Source of the DNA: a virus
Length of the DNA: 20,464 nucleotides
Direction: 5' to 3' (one strand)
IMG/VR virus record: IMGVR_UViG_3300000117_000149
Coordinates: 9,744-30,207 of that record
The position numbers were made by a program, and so were the translations under genes. The notes beneath the pieces are model-generated. The model made no database searches. It saw only the letters and a list, made by a program, of their open reading frames with translations, and was not told where the DNA came from. Below are positions 9,673-16,074 of the stretch, piece after piece (position 1 is the first letter of the stretch; each line of letters opens with the position of its first letter).

Positions 9673-10425
9673 ATGAATCAACAAGAACTAATTTCATTTA
9701 TGGAAGCCATTAAAGAGCAAGAGAACGCTGGCGGCAATTATCTGCTGGAACATAAACCAACCAAGATGAAGGGTTACAATGGCGAGATTATAGATGTCCA
9801 GGCATTAGGTGCTTATGGTATCTTAGATGTTAACTGGGACAAATGGTCTAAACAAGCAGGATATGAAGGTGCAGACTGGAGAACACCAGAGATGCAAGAC
9901 ATCGTTGCAGCTTATAAGTTTTCTGAATACTACAATAAGTATGGTTCTTGGGACTTAGTAGCAGTTGCTTGGTATGGTGGTCCAGGTAAAGCTAACACCG
10001 CTATGAACGCAGGTATCGATGCGATAGGGGACACAGGGAACATAGAAGGTTTTGGACCTAACATACAAGAGTACGTAACTAGCGTTATGGATAAGTATGC
10101 TGGATACCTAGAAAAGCAACCAGTCAATGCTGATGTTGAAAGTTATATACAACAGAACAAACAAGAAATACAGGGACCACCTAAATTAAATACACAAGAT
10201 GATGGTATGGTTCCAGGCATAGACCCAATGCAAAAGTATGCAGCTGATATGTTATCGGCATTAGTTCCTAATAGAACACAACCAGTAAGTGATGTACAGT
10301 TTGAATCACAAGTACCACAACAAGCTGGTAGCTTTGAGGGTGCAAAAATTAAAACAGAGATAGTCAGAGAGAACGAAGATAGGTTTACGATAGATGACAT
10401 CTTGTCCACAATGGACCCAGAATGA
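9673..10425 (+). CDS. Virion-associated lysozyme-like lytic transglycosylase
   Basis: This enzyme should cleave peptidoglycan, most likely to let phage DNA cross the wall during entry. The fold is the soluble lytic transglycosylase/goose-lysozyme type. Numbering from ATG 9673, the putative catalytic Glu is E17 in IKEQENAGG. A GAYGILDVNW segment at 46-55 matches the 'GA.G..Q' substrate-site motif, and YGSWDLVAVAWYGGPG at 90-105 matches the 'YN.G' motif with Trp/Tyr variation. The domain ends near residue 147, and about 100 residues of polar, partly disordered tail follow. I prefer ATG 9673 (250 aa), four bases after the previous stop, although it lacks a clear ribosome-binding site. A GTG at 9613 has AGGAG upstream and would add a hydrophobic 20-residue N-terminus. 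Location among structural genes, without a holin next to it, argues for a virion enzyme rather than a lysis endolysin. Confidence 0.82.
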   Translation: MNQQELISFMEAIKEQENAGGNYLLEHKPTKMKGYNGEIIDVQALGAYGILDVNWDKWSKQAGYEGADWRTPEMQDIVAAYKFSEYYNKYGSWDLVAVAWYGGPGKANTAMNAGIDAIGDTGNIEGFGPNIQEYVTSVMDKYAGYLEKQPVNADVESYIQQNKQEIQGPPKLNTQDDGMVPGIDPMQKYAADMLSALVPNRTQPVSDVQFESQVPQQAGSFEGAKIKTEIVRENEDRFTIDDILSTMDPE

Positions 10426-10529
10426 AACCAATAAACGAAATGTCTTTTCAAGAACAAATGAAGTTATCCAGACAAAACAGACAGTTAAAGAAACAAAAAT
10501 TCTTAAAAGAAAACAAAATTAAAAGATAG
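10422..10529 (+). CDS. 35-aa highly basic mini-protein
   Basis: A short frame of 35 codons starts in an ATGA overlap with the stop of the lysozyme gene (ATG 10422-10424, TGA 10423-10425) and ends with TAG two bases before ATG 10532. It exactly fills what would otherwise be a 106-bp gap in a gene-packed operon. The product begins MKPINEMSFQEQMKLSRQ and is Lys/Arg/Gln-rich, with eight Lys and three Arg against three Glu. It is probably one amphipathic helix. I know no family. It could bind nucleic acid or an acidic virion protein, or act mainly to couple translation between its neighbours. Reality as a gene rests on the exact junctions on both sides and is not proven. Confidence 0.62.
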   Translation: MKPINEMSFQEQMKLSRQNRQLKKQKFLKENKIKR

Positions 10530-10531
10530 TT

Positions 10532-12451
10532 ATGGCTACTGAAGAAGAGTTAGCCAACATAGCTGCAGCAACAACTGCACCAATAATACCTTTTGAAGCT
10601 TCAAGAAGAAGTGTTAATTACATGAGTAACTATGTACCAGATTTAAGTAATCGGTCAGAATATACCCAGATAGATTTAAAAAAATTAATGAAGTCAATGG
10701 ATGATTTTATTAAGTTTGTAGGGTATAAACCTAAAGACTTTGACATGACATTGTTGAGTGAGTTGTTAACAGCACCAGGAGATATGACACACTTTACTTT
10801 AGCCGATGTAATAGGTGATGACTTCTTAGTAAAGATAAATGATATAGGCGTTGTAGAATCAGAAAAAAAAGTAGGAAAAATATTAGTTGATTTAATAAAC
10901 CTTGAAGAAGATATAACAATTAAAACAATGAACAAGCTAGCTGGTTCTGGTTTAGATGCAAATGATATTAGTTTATTTGATAATTACAATGAAACGATAG
11001 CACACGTTATAGACCAGAGTATGGATAACTTAAAAAAATTGTCTGGTAATTTAAACTCTACTCCTTTAGAAATAGCAACGCTGATGAAGCAAGGTAAGTT
11101 TGCAGCTATTACTGGAACAGACAATGATATATTTGATATAGCTATTTCAGTTTCTGAATATGTAACTAATTCAAAAATAGATTTAACAAGAACAGTAGTT
11201 ACAGAATCGGTAGAGTTAGGTAAAGGAATAGCTGCATTAAATAAATATACTCCAGAACAAATAAAAAACTTTGATGCTGAAAGAAATCTAATTAGTAATA
11301 TAGATTACGAAATAGGTAAAAACAAAAAACTTACAGCAACTACTTTACAAGAAACTTTAGATTCATATAAAACATTTCTTGTAGATAAGACTAAAGATTA
11401 TTTAAACAGGACAGACAATTTCTATTGGAGATTAACTAACTTAAGGCAAATAGAAATAGATGATGCGTTTGTTGGTGATGTAGTAAAAAACATTGAACAT
11501 GTAACAGGAGAACAAGTTGTTACTTATAGTCCTAGAATTATAGATGGACAACGTGAACTTAAAAGCAGTTTAGATATTTCACAAGCAGAAGTTGAAAAGA
11601 TTGTTAAAAAGAAACTACCTAAACCTATTAGTTTTTATGAAGTAGAAAAGATAGACACAAAGACAGCTGCCTTTACAGATGTAGCGCAATCTATACTTAA
11701 ACCAGATATCAGTCTTAAAGTAAAAGGTACTATGCACATGGCACCAGCTGTGAACTTTATAGAAAAGGTACAGAATGCTGGAGTAGATTTGTTAGTACAG
11801 AACTCCAGGACAGGTAAGCTTACTCCAATATCTCCAGTTTCAATGCAGACAGCTGGTATAGATGACACCTTAAACTTATGGGTAGCACCTAATCAAGACC
11901 TTAAAGAAGCAGAGTCAGCAATAGATAACATAGTAAACAAACCTTTAGATAGACAAGGCACTAGCTTAACTAGAGATACTGCACCTAAATCTAAGCGTGA
12001 AGTGATAGATAATGTACGAAAAACATTCGTAGATAATCACAGTGAAGCTGCACTAAAGACAGCAGAAGATATGGTTAAAACAAAACCTAAGTTTGCTAGC
12101 AAGGTTCTTAAAGGATTAAGTAAGTTAGATGTGGGACAAGAAGTAATAGAGAAAGGTTTATCTAAGTTAGGTACTAAGTATGGAGCAACAGCTTTTACTG
12201 GACCAGCTTTCGGTATCCTTGCGTTCTATGAAACATTAGTTCTTGCCGCAGATGTAGCTAATGCTGCAACTAAAGCTATAGACAAAGATGTAGATTTCTT
12301 TGACAACTTTGGTCAGATAGATGACAAGTATTCTATAACATACAAACTTACAAAACCTTTTTATGAAACATTATTTAAAGGAATCAATAATGTAACCTCC
12401 AACGATAACCAAGATAATGAAGTACAATATAGTATGGAAAGTAGTAAGTAA
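10532..12451 (+). CDS. Large helical virion-module protein (639 aa), unknown function
   Basis: I do not recognise a family. The product is mostly alpha-helical and rich in Lys, Asp, Asn and Ile, with long amphipathic stretches across residues 40-420 that suggest coiled coils or helical bundles. One moderately hydrophobic segment lies near residues 550-583 (TAFTGPAFGILAFYETLVLA), long enough to insert in or lie on a membrane. It is followed by a charged region and a polar C-terminus. That combination of helical body plus a single hydrophobic patch is common in phage ejection proteins that build a channel across the envelope, so I infer that role weakly. The ATG lies two bases after the mini-gene, with only a weak AAAGAT upstream. 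The stop overlaps the next start (TAATG). Codon use matches the neighbours and there is no frame break. Confidence 0.55.
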   Translation: MATEEELANIAAATTAPIIPFEASRRSVNYMSNYVPDLSNRSEYTQIDLKKLMKSMDDFIKFVGYKPKDFDMTLLSELLTAPGDMTHFTLADVIGDDFLVKINDIGVVESEKKVGKILVDLINLEEDITIKTMNKLAGSGLDANDISLFDNYNETIAHVIDQSMDNLKKLSGNLNSTPLEIATLMKQGKFAAITGTDNDIFDIAISVSEYVTNSKIDLTRTVVTESVELGKGIAALNKYTPEQIKNFDAERNLISNIDYEIGKNKKLTATTLQETLDSYKTFLVDKTKDYLNRTDNFYWRLTNLRQIEIDDAFVGDVVKNIEHVTGEQVVTYSPRIIDGQRELKSSLDISQAEVEKIVKKKLPKPISFYEVEKIDTKTAAFTDVAQSILKPDISLKVKGTMHMAPAVNFIEKVQNAGVDLLVQNSRTGKLTPISPVSMQTAGIDDTLNLWVAPNQDLKEAESAIDNIVNKPLDRQGTSLTRDTAPKSKREVIDNVRKTFVDNHSEAALKTAEDMVKTKPKFASKVLKGLSKLDVGQEVIEKGLSKLGTKYGATAFTGPAFGILAFYETLVLAADVANAATKAIDKDVDFFDNFGQIDDKYSITYKLTKPFYETLFKGINNVTSNDNQDNEVQYSMESSK

Positions 12452-14328
12452 TGGCAGAACGCAAAGACATAAAAACATTACCAGAATTAGTTATATACGC
12501 TAGAGATAATGACTTAAATAGTTCAGAAGTATTCTCATTAACAAGACAGCTAGGTGAATCTGAATCTGTAATACGTGGTGCAATAGATGCAGCACAAAAT
12601 ATGCCTAAGATTACTGACCCATATCAAGATAGGTTTATGCGTGAAGCTAAAGCTGTTACACCTCCTCCAACATTACAACAAGCTAAGAACTTACTTAACA
12701 ATCCTAAAGATATAGAAAAAGTAATAGCTATGAAAGTACTCAAAGAAAATCCACCAGTAGGTGTAGATGTTAGAAGTCTTGAAGAAAAAGAAACAGAGTA
12801 CATTAAAAATTATGTAGAGACTGGAGTACTAGGTCCAGTAGATTTTAAACAAGATACAGACCTATTGATACCAGGAGCAGCAGCAATGGTAGCTGGTCAA
12901 GAACCAGGAGAGACAGTAGATATTAGAGGTCAAGTAGAAGAAGAAACAAAATATATAGAATCAGTTGTTAATAATATAACAAATAACATTGATTCTCCAA
13001 CTGGTGGAGAAGTACCTGGTGGAGAAGAACCTCCTGTTGGTGGAGAAGTACCTGGTGGAGAAGAACCTCCTGTTGGTGGGCAATCACAAGAACAAGTTTT
13101 AAGTAATGAAAAAAACCAATTTAATAATATACCAGAAGGTGCAGACTTAGTAGATGTAGAAGGACAACTCTTCTTACGATATGCTGTACCAGGTGCAGGT
13201 TCTTTATACCAGGGCAGCACAATCTTTATGTTCTATGAGGTAAAGGACAATGACCCAATAGAAGCTGGCTTTGTTACACCAGGAGAAAACTTCTTTATCA
13301 ATGCCAAGTTCTCTTATGATGACTTAGACTTGATGGGAGTTATAGCTGGTAACAGTGCAGACCTTCCAGGTAATGACCCAGTAACAAATAAAGCACCACA
13401 TCCATTTACATCTTTTGCAGAGAACCTAGCTAAAGAAGCTACGATACAACCTTGGTTATTAGACCCAGATTCAGTTGCATTAATAGCTGAAGCTGCACTA
13501 GAAGGTAGAGAAGTAACAAGAGCAGAATGGTTTTCTACTAACTGGTATAAAACACACAATGAAGCTGAACGTTCTTGGTTAGAAGAGTACACAGCTGACC
13601 CATTAACAGCTACACAAAAAGCTAATGATTATAAACTACAAGTTGCTTCAGCACTTAAAGCTGCAGGAGTATCTGGTGGTTATGATACAGATACTAATCA
13701 AGAGTTAGCTGCACCAGATGCTTTGTCTGGATGGATAGCAAACAAGTGGGTAACTGGTGAATGGTCAGAAGGTTATACAACAGAACAGTTAGCTTTATTT
13801 GCAGACCCATTTAGAAGTGGTGTAAGAGATATTAAGTTTTCAGAATACATAGATAGCGGTGGTGTTGGTGGATTAAATAGAACTGCTGAACAAGAAGATA
13901 GAGTAAGAGGTTTATATACACAATGGCTTGGTCCAGTGTTTGGCAGCTTAACAGATGCAGAAGTTGCAGAGAAAGCTGGAAGGATTAGAAACAATCCAGA
14001 CTATGAAGCAGCATTAGTTGAAAGTTTAAAGACAAGTAGATTAGCTTTATTTCCTAAACACACTAATACTGAATTAACATACGATGATATAGTCAGTCCT
14101 TATAGAGGAATCACTAGACAGATATGGGGACAAGAAGCAGATGAGACACAAGGATGGTGGCAAGACATGGTAGCTACTAATGACTATGAAGCATCACAAA
14201 CATTACTTAGAACAAAAGGTTTAGAACAAAACGTAGGACAAGTTACAGTAGAAGCAACTCGTGCATTACAAGAAGCATTAGGTGGAGCTGCTGGTTCGGT
14301 AGAAACTAACTTAGGAGTTAATCAATAA
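12451..14328 (+). CDS. Large virion-module protein (625 aa) with Pro/Gly/Glu repeat linker
   Basis: The product has three parts. Residues 1-180 are helical and charged. Residues about 183-212 form a low-complexity linker made of two exact copies of GGEVPGGEEPPV plus flanking partial copies. Residues about 220-625 are a larger folded part with many Trp residues, including TQGWWQDMV near 570. Near residues 240-290 a beta-rich stretch (GQLFLRYAVPGAGSLYQG) is followed by helical repeats. I cannot name a family. Its position after the lysozyme and the helical 639-aa protein, and before the 275-aa protein, suggests a structural or ejection component. It overlaps both neighbours by one base (TAATG at each end), indicating coupled translation. 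The flexible linker may allow the two parts to move, or may be a site of rapid copy-number change. Confidence 0.55.
   Translation: MAERKDIKTLPELVIYARDNDLNSSEVFSLTRQLGESESVIRGAIDAAQNMPKITDPYQDRFMREAKAVTPPPTLQQAKNLLNNPKDIEKVIAMKVLKENPPVGVDVRSLEEKETEYIKNYVETGVLGPVDFKQDTDLLIPGAAAMVAGQEPGETVDIRGQVEEETKYIESVVNNITNNIDSPTGGEVPGGEEPPVGGEVPGGEEPPVGGQSQEQVLSNEKNQFNNIPEGADLVDVEGQLFLRYAVPGAGSLYQGSTIFMFYEVKDNDPIEAGFVTPGENFFINAKFSYDDLDLMGVIAGNSADLPGNDPVTNKAPHPFTSFAENLAKEATIQPWLLDPDSVALIAEAALEGREVTRAEWFSTNWYKTHNEAERSWLEEYTADPLTATQKANDYKLQVASALKAAGVSGGYDTDTNQELAAPDALSGWIANKWVTGEWSEGYTTEQLALFADPFRSGVRDIKFSEYIDSGGVGGLNRTAEQEDRVRGLYTQWLGPVFGSLTDAEVAEKAGRIRNNPDYEAALVESLKTSRLALFPKHTNTELTYDDIVSPYRGITRQIWGQEADETQGWWQDMVATNDYEASQTLLRTKGLEQNVGQVTVEATRALQEALGGAAGSVETNLGVNQ
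13003..13074 (+). repeat. Two perfect 36-bp tandem copies inside the 625-aa protein gene
   Basis: Two directly adjacent, identical 36-bp units (13003-13038 and 13039-13074) each encode GGEVPGGEEPPV in frame (residues 185-208). A partial third unit (GGTGGG) follows. Identity at the DNA level, including third codon positions, suggests recent duplication or ongoing slippage rather than old divergence under protein selection. Confidence 0.9.
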
Positions 14329-15155
14329 TGGCTACATTCTTAGAAGAAGCAAAGTTACTTTATCCAAATATGTCTGATACATTGTTGCAGTTGTTTGCAA
14401 ACACTTGGTCACAATCTGGTAATCCAGTAACAGCAATACAAGAGGTAAGACAATCAGATGTTTATAAAGCAGAGTTTCCTGGTAACTACAATCCAGATAC
14501 TGGACAAGTTAGATACAATGAAACTACGTACAAAGCATTAGAGCAATCTTACATTGGTACTTTAGTTGAGTATGGTATTCCAGAACAAACATCTAAAGTA
14601 TTACTAGCACCGCAGTTCGTATCTTTATTAGAAGGCGAAGTATCTGCACGTGAGTTTCAACAAAGAGTTGGTGCTGCATACGAAGGTATCGTAGATAACA
14701 TACAAGGAGTACAAAACTTTTTCTCAACTAATTACAATGTGGACTTAACACCAGAAGCAATCTTTATGGGAGCATTGGACCCATCAATAGGAGAAGAGAT
14801 AATCTCTGGCAGGATAACAGCTGCACAGATTGGTGGAGAAGCATCAAGAGCTGGCTTTACTATTACAAGAACAGAAGCAGAGAACTTAAGAAAAGCTGGA
14901 TTGAATCAAGCACAAGCTAGACAACTATACACAGCTGCACAAAAAGATTTACCAAGACTACAGGAGCTGCAGCAAAGACAAGAACCAAGTGATGATGCTT
15001 TAACATTAGAAGAGTTTACTCAAGCTGTTGTGTTCCAGGACCCAGACCAGTTGGAGAACATAAGAAGATTAGAAGCTGAAGAGACATCAATGTTTTCTGC
15101 TAGTACTGGATATGCACGTAGAGGTTCAAGGGTAACTGGTTTAACCCAGGAATAG
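14328..15155 (+). CDS. Actinophage-style virion-module protein (275 aa), unknown function
   Basis: The product is helical and polar with no membrane segment. The N-terminal region (residues 1-60) contains SDVYKAEFPGNYNPDTGQ. The middle (60-130) has a YNETTYKALEQSYIGTL helix followed by VSAREFQQRVGAAYE, and the C-terminal third contains AAQIGGEASRAGFTITRTEA. This order of motifs is one I associate with small structural proteins near the lysozyme in actinobacteriophages; the resemblance is from memory. The gene starts in a TAATG overlap with the previous stop and has AGGAG ten bases upstream. It is the last gene before the long non-coding region, and its stop codon forms the base of a terminator-like hairpin. 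It probably ends the packaging/ejection part of the late transcript. Confidence 0.58.
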   Translation: MATFLEEAKLLYPNMSDTLLQLFANTWSQSGNPVTAIQEVRQSDVYKAEFPGNYNPDTGQVRYNETTYKALEQSYIGTLVEYGIPEQTSKVLLAPQFVSLLEGEVSAREFQQRVGAAYEGIVDNIQGVQNFFSTNYNVDLTPEAIFMGALDPSIGEEIISGRITAAQIGGEASRAGFTITRTEAENLRKAGLNQAQARQLYTAAQKDLPRLQELQQRQEPSDDALTLEEFTQAVVFQDPDQLENIRRLEAEETSMFSASTGYARRGSRVTGLTQE

Positions 15156-15197
15156 CAAAAACCCCAACTAGAAACAAACAAACAGTTAGGGCTTTGC
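15155..15197 (+). terminator. Terminator-like hairpin after the 275-aa protein gene
   Basis: The arms GCAAA..CCC.AACT (15155-15169) and AGTT.GGG.TTTGC (15184-15197) pair over about 12 bp, with one small internal loop and one mismatch around a 14-nt A-rich loop. Only TTT follows, so this would be a weak or imperfect intrinsic terminator, or a 3'-end stabilising hairpin. It begins at the last base of the stop codon. Confidence 0.5.
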
Positions 15198-15229
15198 TTT
15201 ACACTACTTAGACTCTTCTATTTTAAAAA

Positions 15230-15258
15230 AGGTTACATAGTTTTTTTTCGTGTATAAT
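15230..15258 (+). promoter_or_regulatory. Candidate promoter P1 with perfect TATAAT
   Basis: A perfect -10 box TATAAT at 15253-15258 follows an A6 run (15225-15230) and a T8 run (15241-15248) that could bend the DNA. The -35 region is weak: GTTACA at 15232-15237 has a 15-base spacer and four of six matches to TTGACA. Transcription would start near 15265. Confidence 0.5.
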
Positions 15259-15264
15259 AATATT

Positions 15265-15346
15265 AAGGACTCTCTTCGAGCAATCGATTAGATAACCTTC
15301 CTTTCGTGAACGTATAAATAGTGGGGATAAAACCCCACTATTTTAG
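15265..15346 (+). ncRNA. Candidate small non-coding RNA of about 80 nt
   Basis: The interval lies between a perfect TATAAT box (15253-15258) and a strong intrinsic terminator (15316-15344), so a transcript from P1 would be a stand-alone RNA of about 80 nt. The body before the terminator (ACTCTCTTCGAGCAATCG and onward) has no start codon with a ribosome-binding site. I recognise no known RNA family. The RNA itself is inferred from the two flanking signals. Confidence 0.42.
15316..15344 (+). terminator. Strong intrinsic terminator
   Basis: AAATAGTGGGG (15316-15326) and CCCCACTATTT (15333-15343) form a perfect 11-bp stem with a six-base loop (ATAAAA). The lower stem is A/T and ends in TTTT. This is the best intrinsic terminator in the window and may work in both directions because of the A-tract on its left. 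It would stop read-through from the upstream module and end the candidate small RNA. Confidence 0.85.
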
Positions 15347-15356
15347 TTTATTAGTA

Positions 15357-15362
15357 TATAAT
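15357..15362 (+). promoter_or_regulatory. Candidate promoter P2 (-10 TATAAT) for the scaffold/capsid genes
   Basis: A second perfect TATAAT lies just after the terminator. No convincing -35 hexamer is visible at the normal distance (the terminator arm occupies that place), so it would need an activator or a phage sigma factor. The start would fall near 15369, immediately before the first leader hairpin, giving a leader of about 204 nt. Confidence 0.42.
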
Positions 15363-15369
15363 TAAAGTA

Positions 15370-15478
15370 TCGGATTGCGGCGTTCTCCGAATATAAATTG
15401 ATGCTGCACCTCCAGCTTATTTCAAGCGTGTAAGCTGCGTACTTAAATCGCTTCGTTCAGTACAGCTAGAAGTGGCTG
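15370..15478 (+). promoter_or_regulatory. Structured mRNA leader with competing hairpins
   Basis: Four pairings are visible: TCGGA/TCCGA (15370-15374/15386-15390); CAGCTTA/TAAGCTG (15413-15419/15431-15437); AGCT plus GTACT with AGTAC plus AGCT (15433-15436, 15439-15443/15459-15467); and CAGC/GCTG (15463-15466/15475-15478). The second and third share bases 15433-15436 and cannot form together, and the third and fourth also overlap. The region lies downstream of P2 and upstream of the scaffold gene. No known riboswitch is recognised. Confidence 0.45.
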
Positions 15479-15505
15479 ACTATTCTCATTGTACTTATAT
15501 ATAAC
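15476..15505 (+). promoter_or_regulatory. Weak additional promoter candidate
   Basis: CTGACT (15476-15481; four of six to TTGACA) and TATAAC (15500-15505; five of six to TATAAT) are 18 bases apart. The match is moderate and such pairs are expected by chance in A+T-rich DNA, so this is a secondary possibility for the scaffold/capsid transcript. Confidence 0.25.
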
Positions 15506-15572
15506 TAGTCGCCTATCGCATTGTTTACCCCAGGATAATGTAGTTAGTAGAAAATCTGGGAGAGGAGAAAAA

Positions 15573-16034
15573 ATGGATAATGTAGAAAATACAGTAGATG
15601 AAACTCAAGAGGAAAGTAATCCTTTGAAACAGTTGAGGGAACAGCTTAAAAAGACTGAAGCAGAAAACAAAGAGCTTAAGTCGGTTATGGCAGACTCTGT
15701 TTTTAAAGAAGCAGGATTTGACACTTCCGCTGGTGAAGGTAAAGCCCTTAAGAGTTTATATGATGGTGAGTTAAAACCAGATGCGATTAAGCAATTTGCT
15801 TCTGAAAACTATGGATGGGGTCAATCCTCTGAAGTGGTCCAGGAACAAGATGCACAAAAAGCAAGGGTAGTAACAAGTCAACAGAACTTAGATACTGTTA
15901 TAGAAGCATCAGTACCAGTTGAACCAGTAGGCGTAGATGACCAAATTGCACAAGCGCAGCAAGATGGTGATTGGCAGACAAGTTCAAATCTCAAAGCAGA
16001 AAAATTAAAATCCCTAATGGAGAAAAAATTATAA
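15573..16034 (+). CDS. Capsid scaffolding protein
   Basis: The product (153 aa) directly precedes the major capsid protein and has the composition of a phage scaffold: hydrophilic, acidic N-terminus, Glu/Lys/Gln-rich, and a predicted coiled coil at about residues 18-43 (KQLREQLKKTEAENKELK). A basic C-terminal helix (LKAEKLKSLMEKKL) would bind the capsid protein. Scaffolds guide procapsid assembly and leave or are degraded before packaging. I start at ATG 15573 because AGGAG at 15563-15567 sits five bases upstream. The frame stays open back to a TTG at 15489, but that extension crosses the structured leader and has no ribosome-binding site. The GGG just before the Shine-Dalgarno can pair with CCCAG near 15529-15533, so translation could be modulated. 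No protease motif is visible, so this is a scaffold alone. Confidence 0.82.
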   Translation: MDNVENTVDETQEESNPLKQLREQLKKTEAENKELKSVMADSVFKEAGFDTSAGEGKALKSLYDGELKPDAIKQFASENYGWGQSSEVVQEQDAQKARVVTSQQNLDTVIEASVPVEPVGVDDQIAQAQQDGDWQTSSNLKAEKLKSLMEKKL

Positions 16035-16062
16035 AAATTATTCTCTATTAATTAAATAAAAA

Positions 16063-16067
16063 AGGAG
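16063..16067 (+). promoter_or_regulatory. Strong Shine-Dalgarno of the capsid gene, partly in a hairpin
   Basis: AGGAG is seven bases before ATG 16075. GAGAAT (16065-16070), overlapping its 3' end, can pair with ATTCTC at 16040-16045, plus a G-U pair, around a 17-nt A+T-rich loop. The stem is short, so any effect on translation would be mild. Confidence 0.6.
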
Positions 16068-16074
16068 AATTAAA

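Larger units (their letters stand above)
15156..15572 (+). other. Long non-coding regulatory region between ejection and capsid modules
   Basis: These 417 bases are the only gene-free stretch longer than 300 bp in the window. No frame of convincing length with a ribosome-binding site is present on either strand, and I found no tRNA cloverleaf. In order it holds a terminator-like hairpin, a TATAAT box, a strong intrinsic terminator, a second TATAAT box, several hairpins and the scaffold ribosome-binding site. It looks locally richer in G+C and in structure than the coding DNA from about 15370 to 15480. Confidence 0.8.

Noticed and set aside
13003-13080. CRISPR-like repeats
   Set aside because: The repeats are directly adjacent, without spacers, and are in frame in a protein linker.
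15440-15480. Resemblance to the glutamine (glnA/downstream-peptide) riboswitch
   Set aside because: CGTTCA and GAAGT occur in order, but the matching distal GAACG arm and the GGACGGAAGTAGG core are missing.
15489-15572. N-terminal extension of the scaffold protein from TTG 15489
   Set aside because: The extension runs through the non-coding leader, has a Cys-containing unusual composition and no Shine-Dalgarno. ATG 15573 has AGGAG at the right spacing.
15156-15572. tRNA or tmRNA gene in the intergenic region
   Set aside because: No seven-base acceptor stem, anticodon arm and T-arm set could be assembled. The hairpins seen do not have cloverleaf spacing.
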